64,000 nt of DNA, from NCBI GenBank assembly GCA_018402385.1, contig JAGYJA010000007.1:124001-188000 (forward strand). The letters run 5' to 3'. The stretch comes from Flavobacteriaceae bacterium (lineage in GTDB: Bacteria > Bacteroidota > Bacteroidia > Flavobacteriales > Flavobacteriaceae). Position 1 is the first letter of the stretch; every line of letters begins with the position of its first letter. Positions 41,025 to 49,501 of the stretch are shown in pieces. Under the pieces are notes generated by a model. The model was not told where the DNA came from, did not search any database, and saw only the letters and a program-made list of their open reading frames with translations. The position numbers were made by a program, and so were the translations under genes.

Positions 41025-41759
41025 ATGCAGAAAGAATCACAAATAATAGGAATTAGAGCCATTATTGAAGCAATCCAAGCCGGCACTACATTAGACAAAG
41101 TATTTATCCAAAAAAATACCCAAGGGGAGTTAATGAATGGTTTACTCAAACTCTTAAAGCAAAAGTCTATAAACTTCTCTTATGTGCCCATTGAGAAGAT
41201 AAACAAACTCTCACAGGGCAATCATCAAGGAGCCGTTGCTTCCATCTCCCCTATTTCATTTGCTATACTTGAAGAACTTGTTGAAGGGGTTTTAGCACAA
41301 AAAGAAAATCCTTTGTTTTTAATTCTAGACCAATTGTCTGATGCACGCAACTTTGGAGCAATTATACGCACAGCCTCTTGTACTGGTGTAGATGGCATCA
41401 TTATTCAAAAACACGGTGCTGCTCCTGTAAATGCAGACACCGTGAAAACCTCCGCAGGAGCAGTCTTTCAGGTGCCCATTTGTAAAGTCGATCATATCAA
41501 AGATGCTGTTTACTATTTGCAGGGTTCTGGGATCCAGATTATTGCTGCTACAGAAAAATCTTCACAAACCATTTATGAAATTGATTTAAAACCGGCAACT
41601 GCTTTTGTAATGGGCTCTGAAGACAAAGGAATCAACCCGTCTGTATTAAAAATAATTTCAGCGACAGCCAAACTGCCGTTGCAAGGGGAAATTGCCTCTT
41701 TAAATGTATCCGTTGCTTGTGGTGCCTTTTTGTATGAAGCTGTAAGGCAACGGCTATAA
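41025..41759 (+). CDS. rlmB: 23S rRNA (guanosine-2'-O)-methyltransferase, RlmB/SpoU family
   Basis: 244 residues from the ATG at 41025. The open frame extends upstream to 40944, but those residues are hydrophobic filler across the promoter. An N-terminal substrate-binding domain (IIGIRAIIEAIQAG) is followed by the knotted SPOUT domain with its three motifs: LDQLSDARNFGAIIRTA, FVMGSEDKGI and LPLQGEIASLNVSVACG. It methylates a guanosine of 23S rRNA, probably the G2251 equivalent. A CACnGAG repeat begins 7 bp after its stop. Confidence 0.93.
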   Translation: MQKESQIIGIRAIIEAIQAGTTLDKVFIQKNTQGELMNGLLKLLKQKSINFSYVPIEKINKLSQGNHQGAVASISPISFAILEELVEGVLAQKENPLFLILDQLSDARNFGAIIRTASCTGVDGIIIQKHGAAPVNADTVKTSAGAVFQVPICKVDHIKDAVYYLQGSGIQIIAATEKSSQTIYEIDLKPATAFVMGSEDKGINPSVLKIISATAKLPLQGEIASLNVSVACGAFLYEAVRQRL

Positions 41760-41765
41760 ATTTAC

Positions 41766-41803
41766 CACAGAGTTTCACAGAGCAGACAAAGAGTTACACG
41801 GAG
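41766..41803 (+). repeat. CACnGAG four-unit repeat, solo copy A
   Basis: Four 7-bp units (CACAGAG, CACAGAG, CAAAGAG, CACGGAG) begin at 41766, 41776, 41787 and 41797, giving spacings of 10, 11 and 10 bp. It lies between the convergent rlmB and rhomboid genes. Three related copies are in this window. Confidence 0.85.
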
Positions 41804-41819
41804 TAATTTGGGATTTTTA

Positions 41820-42602
41820 TCATTCCTCTCTCTTTCTAAAAGTATAAGTGATTTTAACTTTTGGTTGCTTGGTTTCAAGTGATGATTTATTTGGAGTTTG
41901 GAATTTGGTGCTAGTAAATTCTTCTTTTTCTTCTTTAGGCGTAGGTACAAAATTTCCGTATTCATCAAAGTGTTTCATAAATTCATCTTCTTCCTCGATA
42001 TAGTTGTCTTGTTCCCATTTGTAGAGTTTCGGTTTTTCAATTTTGGTTTTAAACAAAAAAGAAAATAAAAATCCAACAAAAAGGCCGGAGAGGTGACCTT
42101 CCCAAGAGATTCCTTTTTCTATTGGAAACACATACCACAAAAGTCCACCATATAGAAAAACAATAATCAATGACAAAGCAATCAAACGATAATAGGCCGA
42201 AAATACACCTTTAAAAAAAAGAAAAGAAACGAGCATATAAACCATTCCACTGGCACCTATATGATAAGAAGGACGACCAATCAACCAGGTTAAAAAACCG
42301 CTTAAAAGCAATCCAAAAAATAAAACCCGCCAGCTATCCTTTCTATAAAAATAAAATAAAGCTGTTGACAATACCAACAAAGGGATGCTATTATTAAAAA
42401 GGTGCTTTAAACTCCCGTGAATAAAAGGGCTAAAAATAATACCTTTTAGTCCTTCCAAGGTTCTAGGATATACTCCATAAGAATTAAAGATTACACTAAA
42501 GCGCATCTCAAACCAATATACAAGCCAGATAACTAACACAAAAAGAATAGGATAGCCTATGGTACCTGTTGTAAACGAAAATGGATTATCGATTTTTTTC
42601 AT
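41820..42602 (-). CDS. Rhomboid-family intramembrane serine protease
   Basis: 260 residues from the ATG at 42602 (MKKIDNPFSF). An upstream extension of 20 residues is open but not convincing. There are about six hydrophobic helices, with the rhomboid catalytic Ser in HIGASGMVY and the catalytic His in WEGHLSGLFVGF. An HGSLKHLFNN segment matches the HxxxxHxxxN motif of helix 2. A hydrophilic tail of about 70 residues, rich in Glu and Lys, follows the last helix. It cleaves membrane proteins within the bilayer; targets are unknown. Confidence 0.9.
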   Translation of the reverse strand: MKKIDNPFSFTTGTIGYPILFVLVIWLVYWFEMRFSVIFNSYGVYPRTLEGLKGIIFSPFIHGSLKHLFNNSIPLLVLSTALFYFYRKDSWRVLFFGLLLSGFLTWLIGRPSYHIGASGMVYMLVSFLFFKGVFSAYYRLIALSLIIVFLYGGLLWYVFPIEKGISWEGHLSGLFVGFLFSFLFKTKIEKPKLYKWEQDNYIEEEDEFMKHFDEYGNFVPTPKEEKEEFTSTKFQTPNKSSLETKQPKVKITYTFRKREE

Positions 42603-42688
42603 ACATACTTGCATGTTCCAATAACTCTGCCGTAATAAATATACTGAAATTGTGGCAGTCATTTAAAATTTCAAAATTCAAGTACCAA

Positions 42689-42706
42689 TCCCGATAGCTA
42701 TCGGGA
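42689..42706. repeat. 18-bp perfect palindrome
   Basis: TCCCGATAGCTATCGGGA, fully self-complementary, between the divergent rhomboid and rarA genes. It is of the REP-like kind often scattered in Bacteroidetes genomes. It could also be an operator for rarA, but with one copy that cannot be judged. Confidence 0.65.
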
Positions 42707-42765
42707 CCAAAAATATTAATACGATGTTAGCAAGTCAAAATTTAAAAAATCAATAACTTTACACA

Positions 42766-44043
42766 ATGAGTATTCCCTTAGCTGAACGCATTCGACCAAA
42801 AACATTAGATGACTACATCAGTCAGCGGCATCTGGTGGGTGAAACCGGTGTTCTCACTGCTCAAATCAAACAGGGCATTGTGCCTTCTATGATTTTTTGG
42901 GGACCACCCGGAACCGGAAAAACCACACTGGCAAATATCATTGCTAATGAAAGTGGGAGACCCTTTCATACCCTTAGCGCAATAAGCAGTGGTGTTAAAG
43001 ATGTTAGGGAAGTCATCGAAAAAGCCAAAAAAGGCGACGGGCTTTTCACCATCAAAAATCCCATACTTTTTATTGACGAAATTCATCGTTTTAGTAAATC
43101 ACAGCAAGACTCCCTTTTGGGTGCAGTGGAAAAAGGCTGGATTACTTTAATTGGCGCCACCACAGAAAACCCCAGCTTTGAAGTGATCGCTGCACTTTTA
43201 TCACGATGTCAGGTTTATGTGTTGAAGCCGTTTGAAAAAAGTGATTTAGAAGCCCTTTTAAAGCGAGCAATTGAAAAAGACGACTACTTACTCCAAAAAA
43301 ATGTAAAACTTCAGGAAACTGAAGCAATTTTGAGGCTTTCAGGCGGTGACGCAAGAAAATTACTCAATATATTCGAACTCGTTATTCAATCTGAAACGGG
43401 AAACAATATCACGATTACCAATGATATGGTCATGCAAAAGGTGCAACAAAAAACCGTGCGCTATGACAAAACGGGTGAGCAACACTATGATATCATTTCG
43501 GCTTTCATTAAGTCTATTCGCGGCAGCGATCCCAATGCCGCTGTCTATTGGCTTGCCAGAATGATTGCCGGCGGTGAAGATGTGAAGTTTATTGCCCGCA
43601 GATTGCTTATCTTAGCCTCTGAAGATATTGGAAACGCAAATCCAACAGCATTGGTAATTGCAAACAATACCTTTCAGGCTGTTGCAACGATTGGGTATCC
43701 AGAGTCACGCATTATTTTGAGTCAGTGTGCCATTTATTTAGCAAATTCACCCAAAAGTAATGCAAGTTATATGGCCATTAATGCAGCGTTGGAAACTGTA
43801 CAGAAAACAGGTGATCTTGAAGTACCTCTTTCGATTCGGAATGCACCCACCAAGCTCATGAAAGAATTGGGGTATGGTGACAACTATCAATATGCTCATA
43901 ACTATGAAGGCAATTTTGTTCCCCACGAGTTTCTGCCGGAAGAAATCTCAGGAAAAACATTTTATGAGCCGGGGAATAATGTTAAGGAGAATGCATATCG
44001 AAATTATTTAAAGTCACTTTGGAAAGAAAAATATAACTATTAA
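42766..44043 (+). CDS. rarA: Replication-associated recombination protein RarA (MgsA)
   Basis: 425 residues. An AAA+ ATPase with Walker [13 protein letters not shown], Walker [10 protein letters not shown], sensor 1 [12 protein letters not shown] and the C-terminal tetramerisation domain ([13 protein letters not shown]-type region near residue 340). It acts at stalled replication forks and is related to clamp loaders. A near-consensus TAACTTTA lies a few bases before the ATG. Confidence 0.95.
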   Translation: MSIPLAERIRPKTLDDYISQRHLVGETGVLTAQIKQGIVPSMIFWGPPGTGKTTLANIIANESGRPFHTLSAISSGVKDVREVIEKAKKGDGLFTIKNPILFIDEIHRFSKSQQDSLLGAVEKGWITLIGATTENPSFEVIAALLSRCQVYVLKPFEKSDLEALLKRAIEKDDYLLQKNVKLQETEAILRLSGGDARKLLNIFELVIQSETGNNITITNDMVMQKVQQKTVRYDKTGEQHYDIISAFIKSIRGSDPNAAVYWLARMIAGGEDVKFIARRLLILASEDIGNANPTALVIANNTFQAVATIGYPESRIILSQCAIYLANSPKSNASYMAINAALETVQKTGDLEVPLSIRNAPTKLMKELGYGDNYQYAHNYEGNFVPHEFLPEEISGKTFYEPGNNVKENAYRNYLKSLWKEKYNY

Positions 44044-44050
44044 ATAAAAA

Positions 44051-44076
44051 ATCTGCGCTAATCTGCGCCATCTGCG
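44051..44076 (+). repeat. ATCTGCG triple repeat
   Basis: Three ATCTGCG units begin at 44051, 44061 and 44070 (spacing 10 and 9 bp), 7 bp after the rarA stop and 20 bp before CACnGAG copy B. The unit differs from CACnGAG, but the near-helical period is the same. Confidence 0.7.
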
Positions 44077-44095
44077 GGACACTTTTATGCTATAC

Positions 44096-44133
44096 CACAG
44101 AGTTACACAGAGAATGCAAAGAGATTCACAGAG
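44096..44133 (+). repeat. CACnGAG four-unit repeat, solo copy B
   Basis: Units CACAGAG, CACAGAG, CAAAGAG and CACAGAG begin at 44096, 44106, 44117 and 44127, again spaced 10, 11 and 10 bp. It ends 6 bp before the ATG of the 2-aminomuconate deaminase gene and therefore forms its 5' leader. Confidence 0.85.
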
Positions 44134-44139
44134 AAAAAA

Positions 44140-44553
44140 ATGAAAGGTAAATTAGTAAAAGACAAAGCCACCCCGAGAGGAAAATATCCCCACGTAAAAC
44201 GAGTGGGCGATTTTATATTTGTTTCGGGAACAAGTTCGCGTAAAGCAGATAATACCTTTGCCGGTGTTGAACAAGTGGACGAAATGGGCAGTATGAAACT
44301 CGATATCGAAGCACAAACCCGTGCCGTCATTGAAAACATAAGAGATTTTCTCGCAGAAGAAGGTGCCGGTCTGGAAGATGTGGTTGATGTGACTAGTTTC
44401 CTAGTCAATATGAATGATTTTGCCGGTTATAACAAAGCCTATGGTGAATATTTCACTTCAGATGGCCCCACACGCACAACAGTAGCAGTCCATCAACTCC
44501 CCCACCCACATTTACTGGTGGAAATAAAGGTGATGGCTTATAAACCTTTGTAG
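44140..44553 (+). CDS. 2-aminomuconate deaminase, RidA family
   Basis: 137 residues with the RidA/YjgF fold. [41 protein letters not shown] and [10 protein letters not shown] are the usual landmarks. The full family sequence match plus two neighbours of the same pathway (a semialdehyde dehydrogenase and ACMSD) point to 2-aminomuconate deaminase rather than a general imine deaminase. It hydrolyses 2-aminomuconate to 4-oxalocrotonate in tryptophan/kynurenine breakdown. Its start lies right after a CACnGAG repeat, so its ribosome-binding site is made of repeat sequence and an A-run. Confidence 0.82.
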   Translation: MKGKLVKDKATPRGKYPHVKRVGDFIFVSGTSSRKADNTFAGVEQVDEMGSMKLDIEAQTRAVIENIRDFLAEEGAGLEDVVDVTSFLVNMNDFAGYNKAYGEYFTSDGPTRTTVAVHQLPHPHLLVEIKVMAYKPL

Positions 44554-44613
44554 TTTCGTGTTTCAAGTTTCAGGTTCAAAGTTTTATACTTTGATATTTA
44601 AAAGAATAGAATA

Positions 44614-44871
44614 TTAAAGCTTTTTATTTATAAAATATGTAAATAATAAAGCTATAACTAAGGCGAGTGCAGATTCCGGAAGTAGAAATATAGATTGTTT
44701 GAACCCATTTAATGTAACTGAAGTTCCTTCAAAAATAAAATGGCTTTTTATCTTGATAGCATAGAAAGTTCGGATAGGAATCAAACTGTATAAAATTGTA
44801 AAATGAAAACTTACAATTAGAATTAAATTGACGATTGCTCTAATAAAAGGTTTATCTAGATTTATATACAT
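44614..44871 (-). CDS. Small membrane protein, hypothetical
   Basis: 85 residues with two hydrophobic segments (AIVNLILIVSFHFTILYSLI and ALALVIALLFTYFI) and a basic C-terminus. I recognise no family. It lies on the opposite strand between two kynurenine-pathway genes and occupies most of a 351-bp gap. Length, start and membrane pattern support a real gene, but there is no further evidence. Just before it (44560-44595) the plus strand has TTTCAAGTTTCAGGTTCAAAG-like short repeats. Confidence 0.45.
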   Translation of the reverse strand: MYINLDKPFIRAIVNLILIVSFHFTILYSLIPIRTFYAIKIKSHFIFEGTSVTLNGFKQSIFLLPESALALVIALLFTYFINKKL

Positions 44872-44904
44872 CTTAAAGTTATTTATAAATTAAAATTATA
44901 AAAA

Positions 44905-46362
44905 TTGACAACTAAAACCAAATCCATACAAAACTTCATCAACGGCAACTTCCAAAATCCGAAGTCCGGCGAATGGATTGACAATTACGACCCCTCCTGT
45001 GGCGAGGTCTATGGAAAAATCCCCAATTCTTCGACTGTTGATGTGGAAGAGGCAGTTATGGCTTCCGCGAAAGCGTTTCCTGTATGGTCAAATACCACCG
45101 TAGATGAACGCAGCAAAATACTCCTCAAAATAGCTGATGGGATTGAAGCCAAACTCCAGTTCCTCGCTGAAGCAGAATCCAAAGACAATGGCAAACCCGT
45201 TTCTTTGGCAACTGCGGTTGACATTCCAAGGGCGGCGAGTAACTTTCGGTTTTTTGGGCACGCCATTACACAATTTGCAAGTGAAGCACACGAAAGTGTT
45301 GGGCACCAAACAGTAAATTTCACCCTTAAAAAACCACTGGGCATTGTTGGCTGCATTTCGCCCTGGAATCTTCCACTCTACTTATTTACCTGGAAAATTG
45401 CCCCCGCACTTGCCGCTGGAAATTGCGTGGTTGCCAAACCCAGTGAAGTGACACCGATGACTGCTTTTCTCCTAGGCGAGATTTGTAATGAGGCCGGTTT
45501 ACCTCCCGGAGTTTTAAATATCGTTCACGGCTTGGGGCATACCACCGGGCAAGCCATTGTTCAACATCCGCAAATCAAAGCAATTTCATTTACAGGAGGA
45601 ACCGCAACCGGTGAACACATCGCGCGAACGGCTGCTCCAATGTTTAAAAAATTATCGCTCGAACTGGGCGGTAAAAACCCCAACCTCATCTTTGCAGATT
45701 GTGATTATGAAAAAATGCTCGACACCACAGTACGCTCCTCATTTGCTAACCAAGGGCAAATCTGTTTGTGTGGTTCGCGAATTTTTGTGGAAGCAAGTAT
45801 TTACGAAAAATTCAAAACTGATTTTGTTGCACGTGTTAAAGCATTAAAAGTGGGACATCCTTCTGAAAAAGAGAGTAATCTTGGCGCTTTGGTCTCCAAA
45901 CCACATCTTGAAAAAGTACTTTCTTATATAGAAGATGCACACCATCAGAATGCTAAAATACTTTCAGGTGGAAACCGAGTAATTGTACCGGGATATGAAA
46001 AGGGGTACTATCTGGAACCCTCTGTCATTGAGGTAAAAACCAACCAATGCAAACTCAACCAAGAAGAAATTTTTGGTCCGGTGGTCACAATAATGCCTTT
46101 TAAAACCGATGAGGAAGCTTTAGCAATGGCGAATGATGTGCGTTATGGTCTTTCAGCAACTTTATGGACCAATAACCTCAACCGAACCATGCGTTTCAGT
46201 AATGAATTGCAAACCGGAATTGTTTGGGTCAATACCTGGATGATGCGCGATTTGAGAACACCCTTTGGTGGAATGAAAGACAGTGGTGTGGGCCGTGAAG
46301 GGGGATTTGAAGCGCTTCGATTTTTTACAGAACCTAAGAATGTTTGTATTCAGTATTCTTAG
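44905..46362 (+). CDS. 2-aminomuconate-6-semialdehyde dehydrogenase (ALDH family)
   Basis: 485 residues, from a TTG start (MTTKTKSIQNFINGNF). The aldehyde dehydrogenase hallmarks are present: SPWNLPLYLFTWKIAPALAAG, FTGGTATGEHIA for NAD, catalytic Glu in LSLELGGKNPN and catalytic Cys in NQGQICLCGS. Its overall sequence is of the ALDH8/HMSD type, which oxidises muconic semialdehydes. Placed between RidA-type deaminase and ACMSD genes, it should oxidise 2-aminomuconate semialdehyde to 2-aminomuconate. The other candidate, 2-hydroxymuconate semialdehyde, cannot be excluded from sequence alone. Confidence 0.85.
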   Translation: MTTKTKSIQNFINGNFQNPKSGEWIDNYDPSCGEVYGKIPNSSTVDVEEAVMASAKAFPVWSNTTVDERSKILLKIADGIEAKLQFLAEAESKDNGKPVSLATAVDIPRAASNFRFFGHAITQFASEAHESVGHQTVNFTLKKPLGIVGCISPWNLPLYLFTWKIAPALAAGNCVVAKPSEVTPMTAFLLGEICNEAGLPPGVLNIVHGLGHTTGQAIVQHPQIKAISFTGGTATGEHIARTAAPMFKKLSLELGGKNPNLIFADCDYEKMLDTTVRSSFANQGQICLCGSRIFVEASIYEKFKTDFVARVKALKVGHPSEKESNLGALVSKPHLEKVLSYIEDAHHQNAKILSGGNRVIVPGYEKGYYLEPSVIEVKTNQCKLNQEEIFGPVVTIMPFKTDEEALAMANDVRYGLSATLWTNNLNRTMRFSNELQTGIVWVNTWMMRDLRTPFGGMKDSGVGREGGFEALRFFTEPKNVCIQYS

Positions 46363-46413
46363 AAATTTAAAATCCTTAAATTTGAAAATAAAATAGTAAC
46401 ATAAATAAAAAGA

Positions 46414-46431
46414 CACCCGCCTGCGCGGGTG
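46414..46431. repeat. REP-like GC hairpin at the ACMSD start
   Basis: CACCCGC (46414-46420) pairs with GCGGGTG (46425-46431) around a CTGC loop. It ends 6 nt before the ACMSD ATG, so it occupies the ribosome-binding region and could limit translation. Confidence 0.65.
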
Positions 46432-46437
46432 CAGGTT

Positions 46438-47523
46438 ATGACAAAAAAACTAAGAATAAACGGCCATTCACACCTGCTTCCTTATCCTGAGGAAATTCCT
46501 CAGTTTATGAAAGACAAAGGCATTTTTTGGGTTGATAAAGACCGAAAGTTTATGCTTCAAAAAAACTGGAGTCGCCCGGTAACAGATTCCAGCTTCTTTC
46601 TAAATGAAAAACTGGAGTGGATGGAGCGCAACAATATTGACCATGCTGTGGTACTTAACCTTTCACAATTGTATGGAAACGGTTTGCGGGTAGAAGAAAT
46701 GAAACAGGCACTACGTTTTCAAAATGACTTTAATGCCCGCATCCAAAAAGAAAACCCTTCAAAATTTACAACAGGATTTGTGGTTCATCCGGGACTTTTA
46801 AAGGGCGCCATGTGGGAAATGGAACGTTGTGTGGAAGAACTGGGAATGCAATTACTTTGTCTTCCCACACACTACATGGATACTATAGGAACCTGGCGTT
46901 GTATTTTTGATGAAGAAAATGAAGAGCTTTTTGAACTCGCCAGTAAATACAACCTGGCTGTGGAAATTCATCCTTATGACGGTGAGAAATTCATCCTTTT
47001 AGAAAACACCTCTTGGCGTTTTCACCTCATCTGGATGCTGGCACAATGTGCAGATGCTTATCACTTTCTCACGCTGAATGGATACCAGGATAAATATCCC
47101 GGAATGCGCACTTGTTTTGCTCATGGCGGTCAATTAGCACAAATCAATCTGGGACGACGCATTCAAGGATTTGATGGCAGACCAGACTTATTTGAAGGCA
47201 AACAACACCCCAGAAAAGCCGTGGGACATAAAAATATTTTCTTTGACACATTGGTGCACGACACTGGTTCGCTTGGTTTGTTAGTAAAAAACCAAACCTC
47301 AAAACAAGTCATTATGGGCCTTGATGACCCCTATCCGCTTGGCGAAATGGAAAGCGAAAAACAATCCTCCTATCCCGGTAAAATCCTGGATTTAGCTAAA
47401 GAACAAAACATACTCACAGAAACCGAATGTGATGCGATCTGGAGCGATAATGTAATTCAATGGTTGTGTGGGGATAATGAGGAAGCAAAACAAAAGTTAA
47501 TTAACAGAATTACAGGGGCATAA
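46438..47523 (+). CDS. 2-amino-3-carboxymuconate-6-semialdehyde decarboxylase (ACMSD)
   Basis: 361 residues of the metal-dependent amidohydrolase superfamily. The metal-binding HxH is in NGHSHLLPYP, further His ligands lie in EIHPYDG and CFAHGGQLA, and the catalytic Asp is in MGLDDPYPLGE. The WRPVTD-like N-terminal region and the overall length match ACMSD, which diverts the 3-hydroxyanthranilate product away from quinolinate and NAD and into full oxidation. A GTG at 46429 is in frame but lies inside a hairpin, so I prefer the ATG at 46438. The dioxygenase that makes its substrate is not in this window. Confidence 0.9.
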   Translation: MTKKLRINGHSHLLPYPEEIPQFMKDKGIFWVDKDRKFMLQKNWSRPVTDSSFFLNEKLEWMERNNIDHAVVLNLSQLYGNGLRVEEMKQALRFQNDFNARIQKENPSKFTTGFVVHPGLLKGAMWEMERCVEELGMQLLCLPTHYMDTIGTWRCIFDEENEELFELASKYNLAVEIHPYDGEKFILLENTSWRFHLIWMLAQCADAYHFLTLNGYQDKYPGMRTCFAHGGQLAQINLGRRIQGFDGRPDLFEGKQHPRKAVGHKNIFFDTLVHDTGSLGLLVKNQTSKQVIMGLDDPYPLGEMESEKQSSYPGKILDLAKEQNILTETECDAIWSDNVIQWLCGDNEEAKQKLINRITGA

Positions 47524-47592
47524 TTATAATTTAATTACCCACAAGTAAAGGCCTAATATATTAGACCCTCAAAGTAAATACACAAATCAATA

Positions 47593-48234
47593 ATGGATTT
47601 TATTTCTGAAGAACTCGACAATTATGTTGTTGATCATACACAAAAGGAACCTGAATTACTTCGGCAATTAAATCGGGAAACCCAGGCTAAAGTACTTCAA
47701 CCAAGAATGCTTAGCGGCCCTTATCAAGGACGGGTATTGAGTATGATTTCAAAAATTCTTGCTCCAAAAACCATTCTAGAGATTGGTACTTATACTGGTT
47801 ATTCGGCACTTTGCCTGATGGAAGGAATTCAAAAAGAGGGTATCCTTCATACTATTGATCACAATGAAGAGTTGTTTTCGCTACAGCGAAAATATTTTGA
47901 CAAATCAGGTTATGGTAAGCAAATTATTCAGCATACAGGAAACGCTTTAGATGTTATTACAAATCTTTCCGAAACTTTTGATCTTGTTTTTATCGATGCT
48001 GACAAAGAGAATTACAGTAATTATTTTGAGTTGGTGCTTCCAAAAATGAAAAGTGGTAGTGTGATTTTGTCAGACAATGTGTTGTGGAGTGGCAAAGTTT
48101 TGGAAAAGCCAAAAAAAGATGATGTTGATACAACAGCACTTATTGCTTATAACAAACTGTTAAATTCTACCTCAAAAGTAGAAAGTGTACTTTTACCAAT
48201 TAGAGACGGTTTGACTATCACGAGAGTCAAGTGA
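47593..48234 (+). CDS. SAM-dependent O-methyltransferase, caffeoyl-CoA type
   Basis: 213 residues. SAM-binding motif I is ILEIGTYTGYSALCL, followed by HTIDHN and the metal-site FIDADKENYSNYF and SDNVLWSGKV motifs of the divalent-metal O-methyltransferase family. In bacteria these methylate catechol-type or tRNA substrates; the substrate here is unknown. It is on the same strand as ACMSD after a 69-bp gap, and a role with aromatic intermediates is possible but not shown. Confidence 0.88.
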   Translation: MDFISEELDNYVVDHTQKEPELLRQLNRETQAKVLQPRMLSGPYQGRVLSMISKILAPKTILEIGTYTGYSALCLMEGIQKEGILHTIDHNEELFSLQRKYFDKSGYGKQIIQHTGNALDVITNLSETFDLVFIDADKENYSNYFELVLPKMKSGSVILSDNVLWSGKVLEKPKKDDVDTTALIAYNKLLNSTSKVESVLLPIRDGLTITRVK

Positions 48235-48241
48235 CACCTAA

Positions 48242-48529
48242 TTAAAATTGACGTTTCACCGGGCCGGTGATTTCATTGATATCTTCTTTTGCTTTCTCAA
48301 TTTCTTTTTGAACATCCTGAGTGATATCAACATCAATTCCTCTTTCTTTTGCTCCTTTGGAAATTTCACTTTTAATATCGTTGGTCGCATTTTTTATTTG
48401 TTTGATACCTTTTCCAAGCCCACGAGCAATTTCAGGAACCTTGTCTGCTCCGAACACCATGAGCACGATAAAAAGGATAAAACCTATTTCGGCACCGCTG
48501 ATGAATAAAAAAAATGCGTTAACTATCAT
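48242..48529 (-). CDS. tatA: Sec-independent translocase protein TatA/TatB
   Basis: 95 residues. One N-terminal membrane helix (GAEIGFILFIVLMVFGADKV) is followed by the amphipathic helix PEIARGLGKGIKQIKN and a charged tail, the TatA/E plan. It forms the pore for folded proteins carrying twin-Arg signals. It overlaps no gene and lies 40 bp downstream of the beta-sandwich gene on the same strand. TatC is not in the window. Confidence 0.9.
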   Translation of the reverse strand: MIVNAFFLFISGAEIGFILFIVLMVFGADKVPEIARGLGKGIKQIKNATNDIKSEISKGAKERGIDVDITQDVQKEIEKAKEDINEITGPVKRQF

Positions 48530-48568
48530 AGTGCAAATATAAGGAAGTTTCTATCGGCTTAAAAGAAA

Positions 48569-49396
48569 TTATTCAATCGTCTTAAGATAGATTTCACTCT
48601 TTTTTTCAAGAAAATCCATCAATTTGAGTTCGTTGTTTTCTTTCAGTAAGTCGGCAGTAAAGCCATTTTCTATAATATAGTAAATAAAATTTTCGATACG
48701 TTCTTCCGGGATGAGTAGTAATTCAGTAAAATAAGTTTTAGGGAAACGTTGATTTAACGCGACAAAAGAAGCATCACCTCGTTGCATTTGTTCAAGTGAA
48801 GATAATTTTTGAGACCGATCTCGATTTCTAAAAAGAGTTTCCCCTAGAAAATCAACAAAACCTAATAAATTAATAGTCCCAATGTGTTCTGTTGCCATTT
48901 TGCTTGTTTTATCCAAGGCATTGTTTTTAACACCACTGCTTTTGTCATCACTAAATTCAAACCCATACTCGAGGTCTTCCCAGGATAAATTGAAAGCTGG
49001 AAGCGGATCTGATGTATTTATTCTAGCGGCATCCACAACAATATTACCAGTAAGATCGTGGGGTCTCACTATTACTTCATCGAGTTGAAAAACTGCAGGA
49101 TTTACATAAATTTTCATAACCTTAGAATCTACAATTCCTTCATCCACTATGACCGTAAATTTTTGAAATTGAAGTGCACTAAACAGCACCCTGTCATTGA
49201 CACCCACTTCAAGGTTAAATTCCCCAATCTCGTTTGTGATTGTCCCCTTTTGGGAGGATACATTGTAAATAGATATGGCTCCAAGGTCCTCTCCGGGAGG
49301 CGCCGTGATGCTTCCTGCTACCATTACACGTTCAATTTGCTGAGAGAACACACTAAATGGAGAGAATAGAAGAATAAAGAGTAAAAGTTTTTGCAT
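48569..49396 (-). CDS. Exported protein with carboxypeptidase-regulatory-like domain
   Basis: 275 residues with a signal peptide ending near SVFSQQ. Residues about 25-115 form a CarboxypepD_reg-like beta sandwich (VAGSITAPPGEDLGAISIYN, then GEFNLEV and FQLDEVIVRP), like the N-terminus of SusC proteins but without plug or barrel. The C-terminal 150 residues are helical, and I do not recognise them. Such free-standing proteins are common in Flavobacteriia, and their role is unknown. Confidence 0.8.
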   Translation of the reverse strand: MQKLLLFILLFSPFSVFSQQIERVMVAGSITAPPGEDLGAISIYNVSSQKGTITNEIGEFNLEVGVNDRVLFSALQFQKFTVIVDEGIVDSKVMKIYVNPAVFQLDEVIVRPHDLTGNIVVDAARINTSDPLPAFNLSWEDLEYGFEFSDDKSSGVKNNALDKTSKMATEHIGTINLLGFVDFLGETLFRNRDRSQKLSSLEQMQRGDASFVALNQRFPKTYFTELLLIPEERIENFIYYIIENGFTADLLKENNELKLMDFLEKKSEIYLKTIE

Positions 49397-49501
49397 AGTT
49401 AAAATTACATTTTATTTCTTTTGCCAATTTTAAACAAGTGTTAAAACTTTATCCTTAAAAAATATTGTAATTTTAAGGTTTTAATGAGATTATAAAAAAT
49501 T

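Noticed and set aside
46429-46437. GTG at 46429 as the ACMSD start
   Set aside because: It lies inside a GC hairpin, adds only three residues and leaves no room for a ribosome-binding site; the ATG at 46438 is preferred.
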